Of a stretch of 64,000 nt of DNA, positions 25,601-39,073 are shown piece by piece. Position 1 is the stretch's first letter. Each line of letters begins with the position of its first letter. Both the position numbers and the translations under genes were made by a program. Source of the stretch: Progne subis subis (Eukaryota > Chordata > Aves > Passeriformes > Hirundinidae); NCBI GenBank assembly GCA_022316685.1, contig JAKJHU010000039.1, forward strand, positions 5,060,532 to 5,124,531, read 5' to 3'. Below the pieces are notes generated by a model. It was given only the letters and a program-made list of their open reading frames with translations. It did no database searches and had not been told where the DNA came from.

Positions 25601-27380
25601 TTCATAGGCATACCACATGTATACTTTATAAAGAGTGTCAAGATCCTTTGGGATAAATGGAGCTGTGTAAGTGTGGCTTCATCATCTACTCAGTGATACT
25701 GCGGTATTTATGATCAAACACCAGAACTGTTTGATGATGCCCCTATTTCAAATCAGTGTAGATTTTTGGAAGATCTATAATCTGTATTCTTTCCTTGATT
25801 TTAAAATAATTATATCCCTTCTTTGATAGATTCAGCTTTGATAGAAGCTGAATTTCTGCATCATCAAATCAGATTACTCCAGCTTTAATTTTGATTACGC
25901 ATTCTGCCATCTACTCCTGAAGTCTTTTAGGGGCTTTTTTAGACTAAAACACCCTAAAATCATAATTTCCATTTGACAGCACAGCATGATGATAGCCTGC
26001 TTTGGGTTACATGTTATCTGTGCCATTTCACTGGACTTGGCAAAACTTTCCTCAGTTACTTGACTCATTTGTGAGGCGCAACAACTTAGAATGTCTAACA
26101 CCCACAAAATAACCCATGTCCACCTTCAGCTGAAGACAGAACGATATTCTCTATTTACCTATTAAGGAATGCTTTCCTTGTTTGTGAGGTTTTTAGTGGA
26201 CTAATATGAATTAAAAGACAACTCCAGATTCCTAAATAGTTACTTACCTGCTTCAGGAGTGCACCAGAAGGAAGTAAAATGTCTCTGTGTGCAAGACCAT
26301 CATAGCGGAATTGAGAGAGACAGTAGTAGATGGGATAAGCTTTTCGGACAAGGAAGCAAGTGGACAGTCTACCAGAGAGAGCGAAAGAAAGAGAATACCA
26401 GGGCAAGGAATATGTGTTCCTCCCGTTTGGACAATGAGCTAGAACAGTTTGTTTCAGGTCCCTTTAATGCATATTTTGTTTTCATTCTAATGACATAGCA
26501 CAATATTCTTTCTTTGTTTGGATTTCTAGTGCTTACAAAGTTTGTATAAACATTACTGGCAACTACATGGGCAGAACTTATGAAATGATGAGAGCCTGAG
26601 GGTTTCTCTTCTATAGTCTTCATCTATATATTTACATGCTTTAAAAAAATAAATGTACGTGGAGATACTTGACTGCACTGGTAAGCATCTTCCTTGGCAG
26701 AGGAAGTGAAGTTTCTTTATATTTAAGTTCTCTAGCACTGAAAAAACACGCAGTTGATTAGTTGTGTCTGCATGATGCAGTTGCAAAAAAGTGGTTATGG
26801 ACTGTGTTTTGTGATTTCACAGGCTGTACATTCTGCACTCACTGTTCAAATCCAAGAAAGCTCTGAAATTTTTTTTCCATTTGTTATTGTCTTAATTTTA
26901 TGAAAATGCTTCCTTTTGTAGTATGAAGCCACAAATAACCCTCTTCTAGACAGAACAGGAAAATGTGATGCAAGAGCTCTGAAACTGTTACAGTGAATCA
27001 TACCATGCCTTACAGTTATGAGAGAATAATTATTTTGCCATTACACTGACCAATGGGAAAAGGAAAAAAAGGAAGAGAACCTAGGGCTAAGTACCCTCTA
27101 AAATATACTCATTGTACTGTTGTCTGTTTCTCTAGTTAGAAACTACTGAAGAAATTAAAGACAGTATAGAAGCAGTTGGATTTTCTTTGTACTGTCTCAA
27201 GATATCTACAGATAAAAAGGATATTTACATGAATCATAAGCCATGATTAATTTTTATGACAAAAATTTAATTCAGTTTGAAACATTTTGGATATGTGGGT
27301 CAGCAGGACAGATCTGGAAAAGTATAGCTGTGTTTGTACAGAAAACACCCTGTAGTATTATAGTGTGCTATGTTGCATTA

Positions 27381-27468
27381 AATACAATAGATGTGTTTAA
27401 TTATTTTATTTCTTTAGATTCCCACAGTCTCAGGACTGTGGGAATCTAAACAAATAAAATATTGTATT
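27381..27468. repeat. Long near-perfect hairpin, 27-bp arms, 4-nt loop
   Basis: The core arms 27403-27429 and 27434-27460 are reverse complements with one mismatch (C opposite C at 27412 and 27451), around the loop TCAG. The inner 17 bp are perfect: TTTAGATTCCCACAGTC against GACTGTGGGAATCTAAA. Further out, AATACAATA (27381-27389) pairs with TATTGTATT (27460-27468), leaving about 13 unpaired bases on the left side only. It lies in intron 2 in single-copy-looking DNA. It may be a template-switch inversion, a small foldback element or a stem-loop in the intronic RNA; the sequence alone does not decide. Confidence 0.95.
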
Positions 27469-27865
27469 GTCAAAAAAGGAATTACTGCAACTTATGGTAA
27501 TGTACCTTTTTTGAGTTATATAAATTGCGTCAGTGCCCCTTACACTCTTAACAGTGAGAAAGAAATAACATTAGAATTCTTGGTGCTCAATGCAATATGA
27601 ACTAACTTGTACATCACTTAAAAATATGATTTATTTATTTTGGACATGGGACATCTATTCAGCTATTCATCTGCTATTTCTTGGCAATGGGTAATGGTAC
27701 CAGGACTGCTAGTATTCTATCCAGAGCTGCACTCTTTCGACCACTGCAGTAGAACCAGCACTTAAAACCGCAGCCCGTTCCCGAATGAGGTGTTACAGCC
27801 TGTGTCTGTCATATTCTGCCACTGCTGTACTAGCACTCAGAAATCTCCATCCCAGTGCTGAGTTC

Positions 27866-27922
27866 AGCTTCCTCTCCCTCTCACTTTCACTCACCCTCAC
27901 CCTCTCCTCTCTCCTTGCCTCT
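27866..27922. repeat. Polypyrimidine (CT-rich) tract
   Basis: About 55 bp of nearly pure C and T on the + strand (CTTCCTCTCCCTCTCACTTT and onward), with a few interruptions. No 3' splice site followed by an open exon is evident downstream. Confidence 0.75.
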
Positions 27923-28804
27923 GGCTGTTGCCTGGTCCCAAACCATACCTTTTGTCCAGTCTATTTTAAAATGTGCTCAGTGACAAGTCCCCTCTAATTC
28001 CCTTGGAATGTTCCTGCATAGCCTACTGCTTCTCACAGCCAGTAGGTATTTTCTAATGTTCCAGTATTTCCATTACATAGTTTTATCCCTAACAACTATC
28101 TACACACCCTTTACTGTACATTGTTCCCTTTCCCTTTGTTTATTCCCTTTAGACATAGGAGATTCATGGCATGGCCCCATTTTCTTTTTTCCCAAGCCTA
28201 AATTAGTGTGAGATAATCAAGGAAGCTCTTTAAATAATCTTTTTCTCTCTATTAATACTGTAGTTAAAATATAATCAGTCAAAAGAAATCATGAGGGATA
28301 CAGTGGAATGAGACCAAGAGTGGAAAGGAGAAAATGAAGGACTAGGAGGTGAGAAAGTACATGGGATTCTGTTTACAAGAAAAATACATGCTGAAAATAA
28401 GTATTTAAGATGGGAATTGGGGAGTGAAAATGAGCAGATGTTAGCACAGTTACTTTGTCTGGAGACAAAGAAATGGGATAGTTAAAAAATGCATGTGTTG
28501 TAAAGTAAGATTTTAAATAAGGATTAAGCAGCTGGGAAAGGTTACTTAGACTGTGAATTGGAGACGTCTATGGTGTACATAAGATTTTTTTAAACAATCT
28601 AACAAAGCAGCTGGGTGAGTTATTAACAGATGTTAATGATTCTTCAGTGGTATAAAACATTAAGATCACATTCAGGGGTAGACTGTAGTCATGTCTGATT
28701 TCTCCATGGACAAAACTTTTGCATTAGACCATTGTCATGCCTGATTTCTAACCATGGATAGAACATGCCTAAAATAATTCAAGCAAGGAGAAGAAAGAAA
28801 GGAA

Positions 28805-28950
28805 GGGAAAGGGAAAGGGAAAGGGAAAGGGAAAGGGAAAGGGAAAGGGAAAGGGAAAGGGAAAGGGAAAGGGAAAGGGAAAGGGAAGGGGAAGGGGAAG
28901 GGGAAGGGGAAGGGGAAGGGGAAGGGGAAGGGGAAGGGGAAGGGGAAGGG
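28805..28950. repeat. Purine-only hexamer minisatellite (GGGAAA)n then (GGGGAA)n
   Basis: About 13 units of GGGAAA (28805 to about 28885) turn abruptly into about 10 units of GGGGAA (to 28950), an unbroken 146-bp purine run on the transcribed-sense strand. Pro/Phe and Arg/Glu/Gly repeat frames across it are artefacts. The array is likely to be length-polymorphic and hard to assemble. Its G-runs could form quadruplex or triplex structures. Confidence 0.97.
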
Positions 28951-30284
28951 AGAACTTCCTATGTTTGTTTTATTAGTATTTGTTAATCTACTGCAATGAG
29001 TGGGAGATTGTTCAAGTATGGAAAATTGGTGTTTAATGATTTCATTTACAAAAAACAGAATGTAAATTTTCTCCTCTTTAGATTTCTTTTTTCTTACTTG
29101 TACTTGAGCTAGCTTTTCAAAGCTATGGATACAAGAGAATAAAGCTGTATGTGTTGGAAGCACAATGTAATTGTAGCAATGCCAGTAATTCTCTCAGAGA
29201 AGTTGGCCCTTAATGCTGTATTTAAGTATGTCCTGAAAATAACTGCATTAGGCCAGTAAGTGCCAAGTAAATCTATAAATAAATAAAAAGAGAGATAATA
29301 TCTTTATGAACTGTGCTTTCTGTATGTTTTTATGAACAGATGCATCAGTGTGTATTCTAGGTCTAGAGGGGGTTTTGAGAAACAGGAGTCTTCATGTTGA
29401 GTGGGATGCAAGTAAAATACCATCTCCAAAATAATCTTGGCACAATAGAGTTGTCTTTTGAACTTATTTCTCAAGAGAGTAAAAAGAAACAAAAAAAGCT
29501 AAGGAAATATTTGCAAGTTTTTAGCTGCTGCGATGTTGTAGTAAGCTGATGACTCCCTGGTGAGAAGGCAGTGGATTAGATTGTGCTTTTACAACCCGAG
29601 TTGAGCCAGGGGCAGAGCTCAATGGCACCAGCTGAAGAGCAGCACACAGAAGGGGTTGTGCCTCAGAGGTGATGTGACCCTCCCAATTTTCTCGTATCTC
29701 CATAATGGATTATTGATCCATAGGAGTACTAATTTTTTGCAACTACAAAAGTATGGTCATTTCTTATACCTTTTAACCCATTTCACTAAATCTAGAGCAG
29801 GGGTAAAACAGTACCTGTGTGTCCCCTGTGCACTGGCTGCCATTAGGGGCCTGCAGCAGAGTGGTGAGGTGCTGTGGGTGCCCAGAGGCACATGGTGGAG
29901 TTCAGGGTCTGTAAGAGAGGGAGATGTATTTCCAAGTGCTACATGTGCTGCTTTCCATCCAGCATCTGCCCAGATGTGGCAACTTTAGATCAGATGGTTT
30001 CCCCCTGGGAGGAACACTGGATACTTCTTTCTTTAGCACATTAGTGAGCTTAATCAGTTCAACGCAAGAATCAGCCAACTGCCAGAGAGTACATGGGGCG
30101 AAGTAGGAAAACCAGACAAATGGGAATTGGATTGAAAAGTGCCTGTAAACAGCAGCAAGTCTTCAGATTATTCTGCTATCTCATGGCAACTTTTTCCTGA
30201 GTGAGTCATCTACAAACTGGAAGGGTGAAATTAAATAGTTTTGAAATTGCTAAACTGGAATCCAAATTAGGAAAGAAAAAGCAA

Positions 30285-30318
30285 GCAAACAAACAAACAA
30301 ATGAACAAACAACAACAG
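30285..30318. repeat. (CAAA)n simple repeat
   Basis: A short interrupted run of CAAA units ending in CAA units. Confidence 0.85.
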
Positions 30319-32222
30319 CAAAATCTAAAACCCCTACCTTTTATACTTATTTTATATTTTAGAAAGAAGTGAAGGAAGGCATATTTCATGTAAAAACATG
30401 GTTCCACAACATTTTCAGCTCAATTCTTTTGGAACTGTGTTCCCTTGACACATACACTACCAGTCATTACCCCGTTGACACACACTGCATTTCAGTGAGC
30501 TAGCCCAGTGGAAGACTTATCAATTAGTCATTGTCTGGCTGGGTTTCTTTTTTACCAGCTTGGTTTTCTGAATTCCTCACACAATTATGTATCAGGAAAT
30601 ATGAGGACAAAGAAGGGAGCAACCCAGACCCAGATCATCGGTGGCAACCCCCAAACTGTATGCTAAAGGTATGCATGAAAGGCATGTGTGTACATGCTGT
30701 CATTAGAGGATGCTGTTACACTTAATCTGGTGAAAAGGTGGTTTTACTCTAAAAGAGTTAGGCCTGCTCCTGGTTCCTTGACACCCAACACCCTTCTAGG
30801 CTTTGTAGTTTGCTCCCACCATTTCCCATATGCCAGACATAGCAGTTGCAAAACTGCAGGCAAAAATGATTTAGCTTGATGGTGTGTCAGAAAACAGAGC
30901 TATTGAACATTATTTATTTTCTAGAGGCTGCACACTGTTGGATCAGTCATTCAAAACTGCATCCGACTCAAAGACGTATAGGTATTTATTTATTCTATCT
31001 CTAAGTTATATATGAACTTTTATTTCCATGATTGCCATTTTGTCTATCTTGTCTATCAGAACATGCTTCATAGTGTTATATCTTCTCTTAGAAAATGAAG
31101 TTCGGTTAGTTATGGACAAATATGTTGTTTTGAAGGTGTTGTTTTGAGTTCCATCACAGGGGAAATAAAAATAATGCAAGACTGTTATGTTACCTTCCCA
31201 GGGGAATAGAATAATGCAGCAAGGTTTTGTAAGTAAAAATCTTTCCTAATTTAATCATTGAAAGGTGAATTTTTAAATTAATAGCAATATATCCTTTTCC
31301 TTTCCAGATACATTATTTTTCTTGCCAAATAGTTATATTATCTGAACAACTTGACATATCTAAGAAGTAAAACAGCTAACAATTCCATTATTGTACAGAT
31401 AATGCATTGTAATGGTATATGACATATGTCTTAGAAAATTTAGGACTATACTGAAATTTAGTATTCATCTTTACAGGACAGGAAGTTCCAATTTTGTTGT
31501 TCATTGTTGCTAAAAAGACAAGATGCTTGTCTCCCTCATGTCAACAGTGCTCCTTACAGAACCTTGTAGTTTGCCATAAGCAACATAGAACATATCATTC
31601 TAAGAGAAGAGACTAATTGGTACAGTTTCTCATGAATTTGTGAACTGTATCAGCTTACTAGAAGGGTTCAGTGAGCATCAGAACTATCACAGAGAAAGCA
31701 GCAGGACCACTCAGTGAAAACCTAGTAGGAGCAGGGGAGAACAAATTGAGAGGTAAACTTCCCTGTTCTGTCTCAGGTGAACTCTTACAGTCTGTTCAAC
31801 TGATCATGGAAGATCTTAAGTCAGAAGCATCAAACCATTAAAATCATGGGTATATTAGTTCCTGTTCTTCAAATTACTCATTTATCAGCTCTGCAGTACT
31901 TAATTCAAATGTCTAAATACTTGGCCATGAATGAATAAAGGATTCCTGATCTCTGTCAATGAAATTGCACAATATTGCAGAAGTTGCTTGCTGTTATTAT
32001 TATGAAAAAATGATTGCACATTACAAAGAGCTGTTGACTTTTCTGTGAAATATGTAATTTGGGTGGAAATTTCATATTACAGCTTTAGCAGATATACTAA
32101 TTCATGGCTGCTAAAAAGAGCCTCATATTTCCTCATGTTAGCCCTGCACTCATCAGATTCAGCTCTCTAACTTGGCCCAAAAACTAATTCAACAACAAAA
32201 AGAAGAAAATCTGAAAACCAAA

Positions 32223-32248
32223 GAAACAAACAAACAAACAAACAAAAC
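32223..32248. repeat. (AAAC)n simple repeat
   Basis: About six AAAC units. Confidence 0.9.
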
Positions 32249-32397
32249 TGCCCAGCAAAAAGTGTAGTTAGAGAGGGAGGAATATGGAAGAAAGCAAAAT
32301 GAATCTCTCTCCAAGCAGATGTGTGATTTTTTCAGTAAATTCTGATGAACAGCATGAAAAAAATGGAGTATGAAGCATTGTGCCCTAGGTAGGAGGT

Positions 32398-32435
32398 AAA
32401 CCTATATAAAGAAATATATATAAACCTATATAAAG
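32398..32435. repeat. Short direct repeat
   Basis: AAACCTATATAAAG occurs twice, at 32398-32411 and 32422-32435, separated by AAATATATAT. It probably arose by local slippage. Confidence 0.85.
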
Positions 32436-35400
32436 TACAGTGCCATGTGTGAAACTTATTCCCATATTAGATGGAGATAGCAAGGACATAATTAACAAGA
32501 AGCCTGAGGTCCAGAATCATAACATCTGGAAAAACAGAGGGTGTATATTTGTCATCTTGCTGTATGCTGTCCTGATGATCCTCTATAGACTGTTGGCAAA
32601 GACTAAATATTAGGACAGATGGCCTTCTGAGCCTTCATCTTCTGATACAAAATAATAGGTACTATGGCGGCAAAAAGCCTCTTATCTTTATAATAGAAGA
32701 TATCTTTATAATTAGAAGAGTCACTTTCTTAGGACCAGTAACCTATAAAGGCATATGTGACAGAGTTACCTGTGATAGTAAGAGCTGAATTCACTGACTC
32801 AGACACTTTCCATCCACTATTTCAATGAATTGGCAGAAAAGGAATAAAAGAATGATGATGAGTGTATCACGCTCACATGCATTCTGAGTACCATGAAACA
32901 CTTCTCATCCATTAGAAACAATGTGAAATCCCAGAGAGCATCACACCTGTGGAACAAGGTTAATAGTTCACATAGATTCAGCTGATTCTGCTAGATGAAA
33001 CCGTTCCTTGATTAGCCAAACTAAATTTTGAGATTAATTAGGTGCACTAATGATACCACTTCCACTTACTCACTTTTCAACCTTTGAATAAATTTATACA
33101 GCAGAAGCATTTAGAGTAGTTGAATAAGAAGAGCAAGGTCTTATTGTCTTTTTTGTGCTATTCTGACAGCTCAGAGGACATTGAGAGAGATTTTGGCACT
33201 GGAAAATTTTTTTACTGCATCAGAAGTCTTTAGGTGGTATATGGTGTAGAGTTGGATTAATGACTCCGCTTCACCTGTTCCTCACAAACTCTTATATGGG
33301 AGTAGGTAATTCTGGAAGGAAATCAATGGTCAGAATGTCTTCTATAATCCAGCTTTTTGTGGCTGCCAGTACAGACCCTTGTGACTAATAGGAATTGTGC
33401 ACCAATTAGAACAGAGTTGTGTTGTGTGTGCTGGGGCTACAACAGTTCCAGTGTTCTTGGCTAGCCTGAGTGCAGTGGAAATACATATAGCAGTTTTGAA
33501 AAGCTTGGCTGGCAGTTCTTCCTCCCTTTTAATCACATAGCTTAAGAATAATGTAAACTTGAGTCTTGGGTGACAAATCATAAATGTTACAGCACGAGGC
33601 CAAATCACAGGTGCTCTTGGAAGACATAATTTATGCAGTTGCACCAAATTTCAACTGATGTGAACAATGGAATTCTGAAACCTTTGGAAAGAGGTTCTTT
33701 TTCTGTCTGAAGACAAGTTGGGTTCTGAACACTCAGATATCTTGAATGCTGGTATTTGAATGCTTCCATATTTGAATAATAAACCAATATTTTATTCAGA
33801 GCATAATAAAATGGAATAAAGAGAAATTTGGTCAGCTGAAGTTTTTATGAGACATATTTCAGAAAACAAAGACAAATATATTAGAAGAAGATGTTTTTTG
33901 AAGATATATCAATCATAATTTTCAGTAAAATTTCATATTTCAAAATGATGAAGCTACTGCTTTGGAAGCTAGTGTGAAACTGAAGAAGTGACATAGATGA
34001 AAATGTTGTGACTTTTCATGAAATGCAGCTTAAAGACTTGTATTTTATGTTGCTGTCATTAAAACTAAGGCTGTGAGCAAAAATACCTAGGAACAGTTCA
34101 TTTTGTTCCTTCTGCTACAAAGTGGTAACCTGGGGCAACATGTTGGTCACCTGGGTAAAAGTAATTTACCCTTGATCACAGTATTGTTAAATCTATTCCA
34201 AAGTCCTGTAGCTCAGAATAATCAGTTAAGTAAACCCAGTATTGGTGAATAATTTGGCATGACATTAACATTTTGAAAGGTCAGGGTGATATCTGTCTGT
34301 GACTTTAAATAAATGACAAAATATGCAACATTTCTAAGTGACAGTCAAATTTCTCACCTTTTCCTCAGGCACTGCCACAAGACTGTGTAGCACCCTTCAT
34401 ACTCCACAGGACATTGAAATGGGGCTGAAATATTTTAGATGCTCTACTCTGGACACATGCATCAGCTTGAGTTCATGACAAAATATTTAAACCAGGTCTT
34501 GTTGGAAATTCAATTTTGATAACTAAACTTTCATATTTTTTGGAATTTTCTTCTAAATTAACAATTGATTTTCCAAGTGAATTTTCCCCACAGCAATCCA
34601 CTTTATCAAGCTGTAATTTTTTCTTTAACTTTAACAATGAAGGTGAAGTAAATGCATCTTCATTGTATGGGTGATAGCCATAAAAAGGACCTGTAGGAAT
34701 TTTTTGAAGGTGCTTATCTTGCTCTGTTTCTCAGGTATGGTCCATAATGTGGCCGAAGGGGTCAAAATCAAAGAATGTTTCATTGCAAGATGTACAATGG
34801 ACATATTATCAAATGTAGTTTTGAATAATTTCAGTATGGTTGTATTTCTTTTTTTCTGCAACATTTATCTTACAGTATGGGCCTGTGCATCTATAACTGA
34901 AAAACTATCTTAGAAGAAACATATTATGTGCTAAATAAGTACAGAAAAATGTGGGAGGAGCTAATCTAACTGCTATTTTTTTCTGTCCGTGTCTTTTGTC
35001 ATTGTGTGTTTTCTAGTATTAAGATTTATGTATTTTTTAGTTTTCCCTTCTACACCAGTGTATTTTAGTACTTTTTGCTAAGCAAGTTACATACAAGTAC
35101 TTAGGAGCAGACAATTTAATTGCACTTTTTGTTGTTAAAAATACTTCTGTAATGGAAAAGAATTGCACTGACATTTTAATATGCTGTCACTTTAAGATAC
35201 TACATGAAGTGTGAACACAGCACAGGCCCTTTTAACAGGTGACTCTAATTGTTAGTTTGTTTCTTAGAAATAGCTATAATATAAACTTTGCTGGAACATG
35301 TAGATCCAAGGTGTTTGGATCTTGCAACATCCTAACCAGGTTTTCCTTTGGTTGCTGGTGAAAACAAATTGGGTTGTGTAATTGACTCTTTTGTGAATAA

Positions 35401-35484
35401 AGCTTTTATGTTTGCTTTAAGTTCAAAGTCCATCTTTTTCTTGTTACTTTTTTTTTCCCTTAGGAGGGATTGCAACATGGGCTT

Positions 35485-35515
35485 GGGGAGGGGGGGGGGG
35501 GGGAGGGAGGGAGGG
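35485..35515 (+). repeat. Poly-G tract with (GGGA)n
   Basis: GGGG, A, then 14 consecutive G (35490-35503), then GGGA units to 35515. The strand has more than four G-runs within 31 bp, enough for an intramolecular G-quadruplex in the sense transcript. Homopolymeric G of this length is also a common sequencing and assembly error site. Confidence 0.95.
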
Positions 35516-36936
35516 AAAGAAGTTCAATGAATTCGTTTATTTTAGCAAATAGGACGTTTCTATTACTTTCAGATTTTGCCAGTCTGTAACTGCAGAAACA
35601 ATCAGGAAAAAAGGGTGAAAGCCAGATCAATTACATTTTTAAAGAGTGTATTTTCATTGGATTGTCTAAGTGCCTGTTATGTTCAAAGGGAGCTCAAGAT
35701 TGTCTTGTTCACAGAATACTTGAAAAACCCCTTAAAAGAAACAGATCTATCCAGGAAAATGTCTGGGTTGTATGAAGTGCACTTACTGTAAAGAAAAAAA
35801 AATGGCAGAAAGAGAGCATCATACATACAGTTTTTTCAAATTTTCAGTGAGATTACTATTAGTTCCAGCAGTTGATACAAAAATGTCTTTAAACAAACAG
35901 AAGAAAAACCAGAATAAAAACCTGGTAACAAAAGTTAATACTGAATTTTGAAAAAGAAAAAAAAAAACATTTTTTTTACATAGGAAATTAATTATGAACA
36001 TTCATCTTCTACAGAGTTTACCTAGTTAACAAGTTTTTATTATAAATAGTTATTCTTTTCCAAATTGGCAGAAAGGTAAGCTGCAAAAGTTTTTCAACAT
36101 TATATACTTAAGATTTAGTGAATATTTCAAGATCAAATGTTTCACTAATTTTTAAGATACATTTAGACTGATTGCAGAAAATTATGAAAGTCTATTTATT
36201 AGTTAAGGTGTAGTTAAAGTAAAGGAATTCTGATCAATTTGCTAAGAATTGACTCCAGCTGTGCTGGTTTCCGTCATGTAGTTAAACAGAAGCTCACCAT
36301 AGTTTGATCTACTTGTCCTCATTTTCATGGTCACTGAAGTAAAAGTATGATGGACTCTGCAGCAGTGATGTGTTCCTTGAGTATTCAGGAGCTAATCCGG
36401 AGACTCAATTAAAAACTTCAAAGCCATTAGGGAAATATTTCTGTGAATTTAACATAACTTACTATATGTATTCATTACATATTTAAATATCTCTGAAGAA
36501 ATAATGTAATAAATTCTTAATTTCAAGATAAAGTTGACACAGGGAGCTCTGATCTGGAATAGACAATAACATCATCATCATAGCACATCGCTATGAAGTG
36601 AGAGAACGAGTTCCAATTCTTCCTTCCTGAATTGGATGTCAGACTTGGACTTGACTTTCCCAAAAACCTTCACAGATGTCTTGACCTCTGAGTCTCTCTG
36701 GCATAGTCCTTTATTCAAAGCTCAGAAACTGTTCTAGGCAACTAAAATATGAGCTCCAAATAAGTTCATTCCTCCAGTATGTGTGCATGGTTAAGCTACA
36801 AACTGCACTGTAAAAAGCAAGAACTGATTTTGTCTCTGCTAGATCCTATTGTGAGTACTTTACCCACTAATACCCTGCCTCTCATTTCTTCAATAACTAC
36901 AACTCCTTTTAATCAAAATAACTAGACAGAAGCACA

Positions 36937-36970
36937 TTTTTTTTTTCCTCATAGGAAAAAAAAAAAAAAA
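36937..36970. repeat. T10/A15 inverted repeat
   Basis: A run of ten T plus CCT (36937-36949) faces AGG plus 15 or more A (36953-36970) across a three-base CAT loop, giving 13 paired bases. This is a low-complexity foldback. Confidence 0.9.
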
Positions 36971-38223
36971 TTGTCTAATGAATCCATTCTTAAACTGATT
37001 GCTGCATGTACATTTATGCTGCAGGGGCAGAATCATGCATACTCAAGATACAGAATTTCTTTATATTTTAGCACTGCCCATGTTGTATTCCTGAACCTCC
37101 TGCCTGTGTGGCATGTGTGTAATCTGTCCAAGTGCCAGAAATTGAGCTGACACTGCAACTGTGGCCCTCAAGAGTAATTCCAAACTAGTATTCTTGAGTC
37201 TTTTGGCTGGATCTTGTTTTAGTTGAACTGCAAAGAAAAAGAAATCCGAATTGGTTTTACTCCTTCAAAAGTTACCATTGCCCCTTGGGGTGCTGAATCT
37301 GGCCTGGTAACTGCAGACACTGACTCTAGTCTTTGTGTGTTTCAGCATCATCTCTACTCCCTTCAAACAGTAGAGTCTTGTTTTTCACACCATCTCATAT
37401 CCCTCTTCATTGCTTAACAAGTGTCAAAAGAAGAATCTCCTCCCATATTTCTATTCAAATCTTCACTGTGCCATCCAAGGATCAAGAGCTTTTGCATGAA
37501 TCTCTGAAGTTACGGTAACTGCACTAGAGTTCTTGTGCTGCTTGTGGTAGATTCTCAAGACAGTCTGACATGCTTTCATAGTTCTCAGATCAGCAACTCC
37601 ATGTGGCTTTAACTGGGGATACCTCATGATCATCAGTGATGACCAGTGTTTATCCTAACAGCGTTTTTCTTTTTCTTAGATCATTGTGAAGAACAAGAAT
37701 TTCACCCATACTGTATGTTAGACTTGCATATAGTGTTCAACACTTACACTTTTTCCCCAGTGGTTTGTTTCCAGAACTATAAGAACAGATAAATATCAGT
37801 AGTGAAAGTTTTGTAGATACTGTATCTTCTTATCATTCATGTGTAGGACTGGTTACTTTGGATTTTCCTTCCCACTGTAAAGCATGTACTTTTGGTCGAT
37901 ATCAGAAAATAGTGTACTCAGAGAATGTTTAGAATACATTTTAGATAAGGACTAGAAAATCAAAGTAATGAAAAGACAAAATTATTATCACAATTTTGAA
38001 ATACGTTAATCATAGAGTTTGAGGAAAATTTGAAAATGGGTAACAAATTTTATTCCTTTCTCCTGTAGTCTTTCTGCAAGTGCAGAAAGCTATATGTGCT
38101 TTTGGTCACTTCAAAATAGCCTTAAGACAGTTCAGTGTTTAAAATAAACACTCAATGTTCATAAATTCCAACTGCTGTATATATTTCCTGTGGTATGTTT
38201 TAAACTAAGGTCAGCTATTTCTG

Positions 38224-38481
38224 ATGTTTATCCCTGACATTGTTGCTAGACATATCTCTAGTGTGCTTTCAGTTGTTGTTATTAAGGTTTTATTCTGTCA
38301 TAAATTTCTAGATATACGTACAACAACAGGATTATTCTATTCTTCTGTCCCTAATTTTTGTGAAACATTGCCAGTTGACTTTACGGACGAAACATTGAAA
38401 GAGTTTGAATCTTTAAGGAAACCACTGAAAGAGCTAAAATCATCTGTGCTAAAAAGGCATGTGGATGGCTGTTGTGGGTAA
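38224..38481 (+). other. Unrecognised 85-codon open frame
   Basis: The latter half has unusually protein-like wording (LPVDFTDETLKEFESLRK and so on, ending before TAA) compared with other frames in the intron. A possible acceptor (TTTCTAG at 38305-38311) and donor (GTAAAT from 38478) would bound a 166-bp exon. Entering from SLC25A21 exon 2 (phase 2), however, it reads into a stop after 14 codons, so it cannot be a cassette exon of that frame. It may be a worn retrocopy fragment or chance. I do not recognise the protein. Confidence 0.15.
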
Positions 38482-39073
38482 ATGCCATTTCTGGAATGAA
38501 TTTTTACTTTTGTGATTAAGATGCGAGTACCTGTTTCTGAATCACCCTTTCCAGTACAGCTAGCTAAGCTTAACTAAAACCAGAAGAGGAAGCATCTTAA
38601 AATCAAATCCAATTATGGCAATACTCCCACAAGGTTTCTGAGCTAATTTTAGGAGCTTTTCTTTTGAAAGTCCATCCCTAATCCATTCCATCAGAATCAT
38701 ATAGTGGGGAATGTAGCCAGGAATATTGAAAAAAAAAAGTATATATATATATAAAACTGAAACAGAGATGGTAGATCTGTGCAGTGTACATGACACATCA
38801 TATGGTGTAGAGTGCATGCTATGATTGTGGTTGTCATTGCTGCAGGAGCTTATGTGCTCTAAATCTTCTGTTGACTCGTTTAGGAAAGGTTCTATCTCTA
38901 GGGATCTACTGACTTCTGCTGTTTCTTTGATTTGCATGCAAATCCAAGCCTTCTCAAGGGCCTTGACAGCAGAGTTAGTATTTTAAAACAGTAGCTCTAA
39001 GTCCCAATGTAGTTGTGCTTACATGATTATTGATTGCGGGAGACATGGTTTGAAAAATGCTTGTAACGCCCAT

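Noticed and set aside
28735..29163. 142-codon minus-strand frame with Pro-Phe repeats and the overlapping Arg-Glu frame on the + strand
   Set aside because: Both are translations of the purine hexamer array; the flanking codons show no protein similarity.
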